NCBI RefSeq assembly: GCF_910592395.1
Contig: NC_088314.1
Coordinates: 5,954,001-6,014,000 of the forward strand
DNA length: 60,000 bases
Reading direction: 5' to 3'
Source of the DNA: Lineus longissimus
Taxonomy: Eukaryota > Nemertea > Pilidiophora > Heteronemertea > Lineidae
The position numbers and the translations under genes were made by a program. Within the stretch, counting starts at the first letter, position 1. Each line of letters begins with the position of its first letter. Below are positions 49,741 through 60,000 of the stretch, piece by piece. The notes under the pieces were generated by a model. That model searched no databases. It had not been told where the DNA came from and saw only the letters and a list, made by a program, of their open reading frames with translations.

Positions 49741-52700
49741 AGTGAAGTAAGGTAGATCAGATTAGTTACACTAAGTCACTGATAGGGGTATCTTTTATCT
49801 CACAGTACATCAAAACTATTTTTAACGGTCGTACAATGAGGAATTGGACCATGTGTTCACCTCGGGAAATGTTGATGCATGTCATTTGCAGTGGATATGG
49901 GGAGAACAGTTTTTGTCATTGATGTTAATTTTGCAATCTTAGAGGAAGTGGAGTGGTAGTGCAGCTTTCTTTCCTCGGGCAGTTTATGTCAATATTCCGT
50001 CCCAAAACTGAGCTAAAAATGGTTTCCAAGATGGCCGCTTGCCCAATTAAAAGAGAAAGAGGAGCTTTGCTCGATCCATCTGACTGAAAAAACATCAGGG
50101 TTGCCCACGAAGCAGACATTGGTCTCCTTAATCTCATCCCTCTTATCCTTGGTTAGTCACAGAGCGCCGATGCAAGGAAATATTCGCATGGACATTGCAA
50201 ACTCCAATTTCTTACTGGTTTGAGCAGAACATGCCGATACAGAACATGCTGTTGTGTAACTAGAACGTGCAGAACAGAACAGGGTCATATTGGCACAGTT
50301 TCTTTTACAATTATTCCAACACTGAGAAACAATCAGAGATGTTAGACACAGACTACTAGAACCTAACACGGACATTATTAGATCTCAAGAAGGTAATCCT
50401 GTCTGAAGAGGAGGGAGAGATTGAACAGTTTGACTGGGACATAATACTTTGTCAACCTTGGAATTGGTATTGATTGCCTGACTGAGACAGAATAGTACAC
50501 ATACTAAAGGAAGTTGAGTGTGACGGAGGAGATTGAACTGTTTGACTGCGACCTTTCCCAGTGGAATACATTCAGGCCATCAATGAAGCTCTGTATGTTC
50601 CTTCCCAGCTTCTCCTTAGTCCTTTCCCGCTGTACCCTGCTTCATGTAGCAAATAAACCCATGTGTCATGTTCACCTATGATGGTCCAAGTTGACGTAGT
50701 TTTCTGTGAATGTCACACCAAAATTACTTTAACTGGGATAGGGTAGATTGTTACAATAAAACCCCTTTCTCTTTCACAGTTTTTGATCAGTATGATCAGG
50801 TTCACATGGAATGCCCTCTGACTTACCGTAGACACTATTGTAAACCGCAAAGAGAAGTAATCCAATATTGCTTATCATCATATAATGTAGAAGCTACAAT
50901 AAACATAAGTGTCTCACAGCTAGGGCAGCCATTTCCCATGACAGATCCAACATTTCCACCCACAGTATTATACCATGTCGAGATATGATTGAAAAATTGG
51001 CTGAAACTAGAATAGATTTGTATCAGGTGATATTCGATTTCAAACAACAGTTTTCTATCACCTTTTGAGCAATAAGAATCAGTTGAGGCTTAGGAAGATC
51101 GAACAAGGAACGATCGAGTTATTCCCTTTTGGTGACTACTATACATACAGTATCTAGACCAAAGTTTACTCAATAACTAAATGGTCAAATATCTAACAAC
51201 TAAGGATAACGAGTACTGATAACCTTGGTAATCAAAAGTATCGAAGAGTTAATTTCGTGTTTATTTGGTGGATATACATGTATATGATCATAGGTCAATT
51301 CTGAATCAAAGTAAATCCAACGGATGTCTTTGGGTTATTTCCAAAATTTTAAAAGCAAAGGTCTAAAGTGCCAATCTCTGTGATGTGACAAGGCCTCTTA
51401 TTCCAGCTCTGGTTGCTTTATTAGTTTTATCAGACAATGTCACATACTGTTATCAAACGATTTCACATAATTGCCAGGATGTAATCATCCATGTCTTTTT
51501 CATTTTAAAGGAACGTGATATTCTGTTACCCCAGTCTTCATCAGATTTTTCATATTACATTTCGTCAACATTTTCTTGTCTGAAATTCATATTAGTCACA
51601 TCCCACTGTTTTTATTGAAAAGGGAACATAACATTCATAATCTTCTGTCAACCAAGTCTGTATCAGATTTGCAATGGTGACGTACATTCTGACAGAATTT
51701 TGTCACAGCCAGTTAGTGACGGGAGGGAGACGGCAAGTGAATGAAGTGCAGTGGAGCTCAAACAGGTTTTCAAAATGGATCATTAACTGCTCCTAACTTG
51801 TATTTAGTCTTTAAATGATTCTGGAAGGCTGATCTGAATTTATCAGTTGAGTACTGTGGAGGTACAGCAGACTACATCAAATTTCTGAACTCAGTAAAGA
51901 ACTTTTAGTTGCGCCTGTTATGATTCTAATATTCTGATTTTATAATTTTACATAACGAATCCAAGAGAAGCATTCCCTGGTCTGGACACCACCAACAAAT
52001 TCCTTGAATATACCCGGTCAATTTACTTAGCTAGCTATCTGGTACTTACAGAGCATTACCAAATGGCTAGAGCAGGGGATATGAAAACATATTATTCCAA
52101 AGTATCAAATGAGGGCTGTATCACAGCCTCGATCCTCCACATACTGCAGGTGGTTCTTGGTATCTTGATCAGTTTGAGGATTCCAGATTCATGCAGTCAG
52201 ACAAAACCAGCATTGTCAGGCATTGCCTACTTCCTTAGGCAAGGTGTGATGTTCCAATTATTCCAAGTAAACAAAAACTACTAATTGATTAGAAGAAAGG
52301 AGCACTACAGGAGAAAGAATCTCAGTTGGGAAAAAGCTTTTTATCTGTCTCAGAGCACTATGCAGGCTCTGTAAAATTTACCAACTCATTAGAGCAAAAC
52401 AAAAAGTTTCCTGCTGAGGATTTCCTCAGGAAATCAATCAATAATATGTTCGTCGGATCTTGTTATCAATAGTGTGAAGGGTATCACATCTCTCAAATGC
52501 CATACAGAACAAAGACTTTCAGCATATTATTGATTGATGCTTTAAATCACTGCAGGTCTTTTGGACCTTTCTGGAATACTTAAAAAACTTCTAGCATCAA
52601 TCAACCATTAATCAAACAGCAGAAAGCTCTATGACAAAATTGCATGAACTGATTGCAGTAATTGAAACAACCAGAATAAATTCCAGAACTTTTTTGTCCT

Positions 52701-53773
52701 TAGTCTATGATTAACGGCCGTAAACCAGGGCGATATGAAATTCATTGCAGATCAGGGCAAGAGAAAATTCATTATGGATCTCCAAGGATTTCTAATCTGA
52801 ACTTGCCAGAGAGTCAAACTTTGTATTTGGTCAAATGATTTGGTAATCTGCATGAAAAGGTACTAATGGAGAACGGACTATAGACTCTGATCAGAGGACA
52901 TTTTGTTGAATTTTTTTGGAAAATTTGTGAAATTTATTCAACCTTCCGTCGCAAGATATTGCGTGATGTCATGGACACATCGTTTACGTTCAGCATGAGA
53001 TAAACAATGTGTCTGATGGTCACCTGTATTGTTGGCACAAATCTTGGGGCAGAAAATTGTGGTCCCGAAATACCAAATTCTCCTCATTCATATGAAATGA
53101 CAAGATATCACTCATAAAAGTCCAGACAACTGTTTGTCGCTGCATTTGAATCTCTCTCTGAACACAACACACAATGGCATAGAGTCTAAAGTTACACGTC
53201 AGGAAGTTCACAAGACGCATTCTGACTTCAATATCTCACCCACTAGCACTGCATGCAGAACTGCAATCACGATATTCTGCAAAAAAACGTCTTTGGTATT
53301 TGATCATGAATGGCTGAATACTCAGTTCCCCGACAGCAAAAGACTCTAAATGAAATGATGCATCGAATTACAACTAACAATTTGCATACTCGATTTCAAA
53401 CGTGCCTCAAATGAAGATAACCTCATGTATTGATGAGACAACGCCTCTCCTGATGAAGTACAAACATCATTAGAAAGCTCGGTGATTTGAGATCAGATTT
53501 GTGTTGATTCAGCTTCTAGACCATCAGATTCTCTGATTTAATTACCGAAAGTATCAATAAACCTGGAATATCATCAAAAAGGAAATCGACTACACTACAC
53601 TTCTCTCTCTCTAAGCTAAGCAAATATCTGTAAAATTGAAACAACTAAATTGACCATTGATGGAAAAGAAACTGTCCGCATTGCATAAATCAGCATTTTT
53701 ACCACTGATGGCCCAATGTTTTTTTCTGGAGAAGCAGATTAACGAAGACAGCCAAAGACAAAGCTGACCACTC
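49741..53773. other. Noncoding stretch
   Basis: No exon seen. A short duplicated word GAGATTGAACWGTTTGACTG occurs near 50421 and 50530. The 92-aa ORF at 50710-50988 has no recognisable domain. Confidence 0.45.
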
Positions 53774-53955
53774 ATGACAATAGGAAACTCCAGGATTGCA
53801 GAATTCACCTGTTCAATCACTGAGCCTCAGGGTAATGAAGACAACCAGTTGACCTGGACATTACGACAAAGTAAATCAATTACAATAATCATTGGACTAT
53901 TGATGACAATAAGGAATTGTAGAGATTGCAGGATTCAGCTGCTCCTTCATTGGAT
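53774..53955. repeat. About 128-bp direct repeat, two copies
   Basis: ATGACAATAGGAAACTCCAG near 53774 is matched by ATGACAATAAGGAATTGTAG near 53902. GATTGCAGAATTCACCTG matches GATTGCAGGATTCAGCTG at the same offset. Confidence 0.55.
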
Positions 53956-56900
53956 TCCCAACTGTTTCTCTATTGGGTATGTCCGTAGCCAAATCTAATG
54001 ATAAAAGCAAGTTCACCCATTGTGTTAAGGCTAAACAAACAATACCAAAAGATGTGACCACTGGCGATAACAAAGATGGGGCTTGCACTAATTAACTTGG
54101 AGCGGTGCAACAACATGAACAATTAAACTGGGAAAAGGATTTATTTTCCTCGAAAGCAATCTTTACAAAGATTATATTCTTGGTGCACTTTTTCTACCAG
54201 CAAATCTGGCTATCTGGGATCGCACTCTATTGAGAGCAAAAAATTCTGAAAGATTTCACAACCCTGAGATACCGGGGCAAGATGCTGGTATGTCAGATAG
54301 AAAAATTACAAAGTCCATTACCATAATCCATTACTTTAAAAAGAAATTGATGGAGAAGGAAATGTTCATATGCCATGGACGAGCGGATATGATCCTGATG
54401 CGGAAGAGACAACTGAAAGAATGCATAGGTGATTTGTAAATGTAGCACGTTTAAAAAGATCTCGACTCTTCGTGTGACCAAATAGAGCTATTAATAGCAA
54501 TAGGATACAGAGTGGGAAATGAAGAATTATGCACTAAAAGGCCAGGTTTGTTCAAGAACATGGTTTGCATGTAGCTTGCTGGTAATTTGAAATACCACTG
54601 GGTGAAGTGAAGAATATGCAACAGTGCAACGAAACTCGCATGTATCTCACAAAAACTGCCAATAAAAAGATGATCATTACCAATTTTGATAAACCATTTT
54701 CATCATCTTAATATCATACATCATGGTAATCTTCCATTGCTTTCCAGGCATGGTCAATCAGTCACGTAACTGAAATTCAGGTAAAAACAAAAATTTCCAT
54801 TTATTGATAAACTAAAGTGCTTGCTCAGTTATACTTCTGATCAATCAATGATATCTTTCAACTGAACTCACAGATAAAACCTGAAACTTCTTGCAAGATG
54901 AATGACATTTTGACATTCTGACTCATTGATCAAAGCAAGGATCAGATTACCATGAGATAAAATGTCTCATTTAAAAATAGAAAACAAAGTTCAATGAAAG
55001 CGAATAAGAATTGGAATGGGAGACACTTAAATGACTGTATCTGAATTACTTTGAAGAGCATTCCAGACAATCTATAAGGAGGGTAATGTGACATGTCCCT
55101 TAAAATCCTGAGATATTTATCAATCAAGAAGACTTATTTATAGTGCTGCACAAAGCTCAAACTTTCTTTCACAATCTCATTGAAGACGACTAAGGTTATA
55201 TCACAAGAGATAAGGTTCCTTCTTTTTAAGGCAGGGAAGCCTCATGAAGAAATATCAAACCACTGCTATTACAGTATATCTATGTAAATGGCCTGAAATG
55301 AATGAATGAATTGCTACACTCGTTAAGTGCATCAGCTTTTGAAATTTGAATTAAGATCAATATACTGGACAGAGGAGCAATCAAAACAGATCAATGGAAA
55401 ACACACATTGGTCCAGATCCAGAGTAGATTTTAAGGTTTACATAATTTATCAATTTCCTTTGTAATTACAATAATCCAATGCCAAACCCAATGCAAATAC
55501 TCCAGTATAGATGGCTAGATGGCCATTTGATTATAACACGACCATTCACATTGATTCTGCATTACTCCCCACAGGAAGCAAATTGATTACTGGCATAATG
55601 GAAGGAGACTTATCCCTCAACGCCCTTACTGAGCCGGTGTGAATCAAGGACCTGACTTTAACCCATAACAACCATCCTCACACACTTTTAAACAACCATT
55701 CGATGCTCTGTCCCTTTCAGAGAGTTCCTGCGCTGTGCTCAACTTGATCTATTTTGCACATAGTGCACTGATCAGAGTCGAACGGAGTGCAGGAACTTAC
55801 TCAAGTGGACAATACAATGATTGGTTGCATGACGATTTTCGTAATGCATATTGGAAAAATCGGGTCCTCTGTTTACACCAGGTCATGCCAAGGTAGATGG
55901 CCCTGCTGGGGCTGGAAAAAACATTGCCAAGAAAGATATCACATCATACCTTTTAGACTATCACAAACATGGTATTTCAACATGTTCAATGAAATGGAAA
56001 CAGTTATTAGATCTTTGCAAAGAATCAAATAAGTAACGCAAAAACAGTCTGAGACTGCATGATGAACACATAACTAATACGGAAGTACCTGGGACATGAA
56101 TCTATGATCACCGAGACCTGCCAACTATAATCAACTTCTTTTCTATAATATTTCATTTGAAAAAAGATATTTACATGTTAGTTTGAATAGTTATCAAAAC
56201 GGCATACTTACTTCGTCGTAAATTTGTCCGACTCATGACTGCTTCTCGGATTGCCAAATTGTTAACGTGAAGTGCAATATTCCAACAATATTAAAGATGT
56301 GAAATCCTCTAAAGACTGAAGAATATTAGCAAAAATCTCCAAGCTGAAGTTCACTTATCCTGAAGCACAGCTCCTACTAGAAATCACCAGCCTTGCCAAC
56401 AAACCTATCTGTATCTTTCCCAGGCTAATAAAAATTGTTACGAAAAGATTTAGAACTGATTGCGTCAAGTCCACAAGAAATGTATCTTGCAATATCTCCA
56501 GATTATTGTTCCACCCATTTTCACGCTATTAGGCACTCACCAACATGTTTTCACTGCAATCTTCAAGATTTCACTTCAAGACCCCTCTTCCTGTCTCACA
56601 AAATGAAAAAGTAACGTTATTTTACAAAGAAGGGTGAATCATAATACCATCAGTCAATCACCAGACTGGAAATTTTCTAAATCATAGCTTTTATAAAACC
56701 CTAGCATCAATTCTACAATCCCAACTATTTCTAAACAGCTTATATTGTTCTTCCAATTTCATCAAATGAAATGAAAAGTGAATATCCAAACTCTCCTCGA
56801 GGACAGCTGAAAAAGCTACTTAGCATATTCAACAACCAACAATGTACCAAGGCAGCCAGTCTTTATTTTCTAATCCTCTGGTAACGAAGTATCAAGCAGA

Positions 56901-57009
56901 TGTCATAACAACTCCAAAAGTTATTAATGAGCTTCATAGATCAATAGTATCAGTCTTAACATAGGTGTCCTACCAGATGGTACTGGATTGACTAGCAGGA
57001 GCCGCAGAG
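53956..57009. other. Noncoding stretch, nothing notable
   Basis: A/T-rich, without a supported exon, RNA gene or repeat; short domainless ORFs only. Confidence 0.45.
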
Positions 57010-57265
57010 GCCATAGAGTATATATTGGTGTTCATTCATGCTGATGGCAGGCAACATCAGCACCCTCTAGAGGCAAGACCTAACAACTCAGACACGAGTC
57101 AATGAAAGAGCTGAAACCAGGAGATAAGTGGCATCTGCCATGACAAAGCCATTGAGTATATTTTGGTATTCATTCATGCTGCTGGCTGGCAACACTCAAG
57201 AGGCAAGATCTAAAAACTCAACACATGAGTCAATTAGGAGCTGGAACCAGGAGAAAAGGACATCA
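57010..57265. repeat. About 138-bp tandem repeat, two copies
   Basis: GCCATAGAGTATATATTGGT at 57010 and GCCATTGAGTATATTTTGGT at 57148 begin copies that share ATTCATGCTG, GGCAACA, AGAGGCAAGA, GAGTCAAT, GAGCTG and AACCAGGAGA. The second copy is slightly shorter, with a deletion near AGCACCCTCTAG of the first. Confidence 0.75.
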
Positions 57266-58046
57266 ATGACAATGTTGTGCAAACGAGTGATTTTAGTCAC
57301 TAAGACTTTGACTCGTTTGAAAGGAGTATAATCAAGAGGCCAAAACATACGGCTCCCTCTAAATAGTTTCAGTGTCTCCATCATATCATAAAGAGTGACA
57401 CCATAAGACAATTTCTGATGACATCACTGCAAAAAGCTCCAACTGAATCATAGCAGCCTGAGAGTCAGAGAACAACCAATAATTTCTACATTACAATCAT
57501 AAAAAATTACACTGATCAGTCGATATTAGTTTATGGCCAATAAAATAGCCCAGATTAGCCTTTGCGTTTTTATATCTCAACCAAGAACTGATACATCTAG
57601 ATTTGTTCACAACTTCTTCGCACTTTGATAGTCATTACCATCATAACCACACTGCATCTCTGCCAGAGTATGATAAATCTGGATTTGTTCATCAGCCCTG
57701 ACTCTGGAGAACATCCTGGCTCAGCCTGTTTTGCTCCACAGGCAGACGATCAAGGGAGGAAATTAATGGTGGTTGTTAGCAAGTATAATAAGCGACTTAC
57801 GTACTTCACCTGCCACTGGCATTCAACAGAGGATATATCTAAGATTACTATTCATGCAGGATCATAAAGCTTAAGTCGTGGGTGATAAGGGATTCAGAGA
57901 GAGAGAGAGAGAGGGCACCATTGCAGTCAAAATCACGGCAGTTTTTTTTTCATCCTGGGGTCCAAGAAAAGACCACCCCTGGATCCGCCAATGAAAGGTA
58001 CACATAAAACCATGGAAAATCAACCATGGTGGGATTACTAAAAAGC
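57266..58046. other. Noncoding; GA microsatellite and GGATCC repeat word
   Basis: A (GA)n run lies at about 57896-57914. CCCCTGGATCCGCCAATG near 57975 matches a word common at the ends of invertebrate interspersed repeats and resembles the C-tract word near 25970. No exon seen. Confidence 0.4.
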
Positions 58047-58268
58047 AAATGTGAATAGCCAATTGGCCAAAACTTGGCATTTGTAGAAAGGAAAGAACTC
58101 TATCCAATTAAAAAACACTCAAATGTGAATAGCCAATTGGCCAAAACTTGGCATTTGTAGAAAGGAAAGAACTCTATCCAATTAAAAAACACTCAAATGT
58201 GAATAGCCAATTGGCCAAAACTTGGCATTTGTAGAAAAGAAAGAACTCTATCCAATTAAAAAACACTC
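58047..58268. repeat. 74-bp tandem repeat, three near-identical copies
   Basis: Copies start at 58047, 58121 and 58195. The unit begins AAATGTGAATAGCCAATTGG and ends ATCCAATTAAAAAACACTC. Copies differ at about one position (AAAGGAAAG versus AAAAGAAAG in the third), so the array is young. Each unit has the palindrome GCCAATTGGC, which presents CCAAT on both strands, and a further CCAAT near its end. Confidence 0.95.
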
Positions 58269-60000
58269 ACTTTTTTCAAACTTAAGAAGTTTGTTATACA
58301 AACTGAAATAAGCAGCTGACATATCTAATTTCCATTATACGAGAAAAAAGAACTGACGCAGACAGCCCAAAGCAGAAAGGGCACTCACTCCATTTACATG
58401 AATTTTCAGACTGTTCCAACTTATGAAGAGTATTCCAAGCAGAATTCAAGCGGAATATATGAGTCTATCGCAAATCTTATATAGAAGAAAAAATCATATT
58501 AGAAACATCAAAGACACATCATGAACCCAAATGTTTTAATTTTCTTTTCTGATATTGCACAATATTAATATCGTAAAGACATTAGCTGTTTTGAATGGTA
58601 ATGGCAAAACGAAGGGTTTTTTGCGGCTTCTTGACTTTATACAGTGTAAACAGGGTTATGTCCACAAAGGACAACATTTTGTGAATTTTATGATTTCTCA
58701 TTTGGATTAGACTTAATTCTATGATTGCTGCCAAAATCTAATGGTTCATGGATAAGAGTTGAAATATTTGGCAAGATGAAAATTTGATCATAAACGGTCG
58801 CAAACATTACCTGGTTTACAGTATCTGAGCCGGATCAGTTTGTTAAGAGGCTGAGCCATGAAATAACTTTTTCATTTCTTTCCCTACAGCAGATTCTTCA
58901 TCTTCAAAAGTCATTAAAGACAAGTTCAAACAAACTCTCTTTATTCTGGAGGAGTTGACCTTTACTCAGTGACGGAAGTATTTTTTCTTCTTTGCCTCAA
59001 AAAGATGGCCTAACTTCATGTTTACCTTCGCTTTTGCAACTTCAGCGTTTTTTTCCTGAACTTCCAATGCAGAATCACTTTGAGGACCCCGAAATCAATC
59101 AGCGACAGGCAAAGCAAACAGACTTCCTAAACCCAGGGGATCTCAGTCAGAATCCATGGTGGTCAATATGGTAAGAAAGAAACAGTTGTCTCATGCATTT
59201 CTTTGAATTGTCTTTATTTGCCAATTGCAGTTCTACCATCACTGGTAAAATCAGCATTACTTGATGTGAGGAGGTATGGTCTTTATTGTGATGCTAGAAT
59301 TGGTAGGAAATCCTGTATTTAAGCAGAATTCGGGGTAAGGATTGAATTGCGCCGAGATTAAGCCTAAATTACTAGTCGGGAATCTGGAGGGGACCTGTCT
59401 TTAAACGATGAGCCAGATACCTTCATTGCTGATGATTTAACTTATATTACTTGCAGTATTGTCTGGAACTCAACTTTATATTTGTAAATACCCAAGCGGT
59501 ATGGAAATGTCAACATAGACGTCCACTTCACGGCCCTACTTGTGGTAATGGACTTTTCAAGTATGGCTGGCTTGGTTGAAAGCCAGAACAAATACATTTC
59601 AGCACCTGGCATGAGATTATTTTCTAATTAGAGGCAATGTAGATTAGGGCAGTTTTTTCCCATGTGTGACTGGCCTTGCTGGTAGTATCCCGATCATCAC
59701 CAAAGTTCAAGCCACTTAAACCACAGAAGCCCAAGTCTTGGCCGTAGCAACTGATGTCACCTTTCAAATTGGTTTCTAATATCAATTGCTTCCCTTCAAC
59801 AACTACCCAGATTCAGAATTGCCCCTGGGCAAAACCCACCTGACAACACGTTATTAGAAATGAAAAACACCCACAAAAACTGCCGACATCTTCAGATGCC
59901 CAGAGTGACAATCTTCAACTGATTTGTATGGAACCTTGAAGGAAGGAAACCTCGCTTTTTATGAGTAACTTGGGGAAAATATATGTAGATTGAATATCCA
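58269..60000. other. Noncoding stretch to right edge
   Basis: No supported exon, RNA gene or repeat; ORFs such as 58992-59174 have no domain. Confidence 0.4.

Noticed and set aside
52536-52610. Possible hairpin (ATTGATTGATGC and GCATCAATCAA)
   Set aside because: The paired arms are only about 11 bases with a long loop, and no known microRNA seed is present.
1-60000. CRISPR arrays, rRNA genes, canonical tRNA genes, known microRNAs, viral or retroelement polymerase ORFs
   Set aside because: Looked for by eye and not found. No direct-repeat/spacer array, no intact cloverleaf with both boxes, and no reverse transcriptase or integrase motifs.

Overview
This window is animal nuclear DNA. Its genes are split by GT-AG introns, have 5' UTR introns and A/T-rich 3' flanks, and encode metazoan proteins. 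There are no operons or bacterial signals. The A/T-rich introns, frequent short inverted-repeat transposons and an FMRFamide-receptor-like neuropeptide GPCR suggest a marine invertebrate bilaterian. The sequence alone does not fix the phylum.

Left part (about 1.2-15.3 kb): four genes, all on the minus strand and arranged head to tail. From left to right they are MRPS33 (mitochondrial small-subunit ribosomal protein; two coding exons, 98 aa), NFYB (histone-fold subunit of the CCAAT-binding factor NF-Y; eight coding exons, 203 aa), the 3' end of GTF3C1 (largest subunit of RNA polymerase III factor TFIIIC; five exons, about 327 C-terminal residues) and an intronless-CDS class A peptide GPCR of 459 aa. 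I rebuilt the exons by eye from splice sites, reading phase and family similarity. The three housekeeping genes act in mitochondrial translation, Pol II transcription and Pol III transcription. They share a strand, but nothing indicates a shared function.

The spaces between these genes are full of small DNA transposons: a near-perfect palindrome in the MRPS33 intron, two inverted-repeat elements upstream of NFYB, an inverted array of 15-bp units downstream of GTF3C1, and a 738-bp PIF/Harbinger-like element inside a GTF3C1 intron. The last has a TAA target duplication and a remnant ORF that looks like the start of a MADF domain.

Right part (about 15.3-60 kb): roughly 45 kb with no convincing coding exon on either strand. 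It holds degenerate direct repeats (units of about 70, 74, 128, 138, 140, 178 and 180 bp), possible tRNA-derived SINE heads, a possible pogo-like remnant, microsatellites and unremarkable A/T-rich DNA. A good 3' splice site lies 8 nt before the GPCR ATG, so at least part of this desert is probably a large 5' UTR intron plus the regulatory region of the receptor gene. The missing 5' exons of GTF3C1 were not found. The receptor may sit inside a GTF3C1 intron, or the GTF3C1 copy may be incomplete here.
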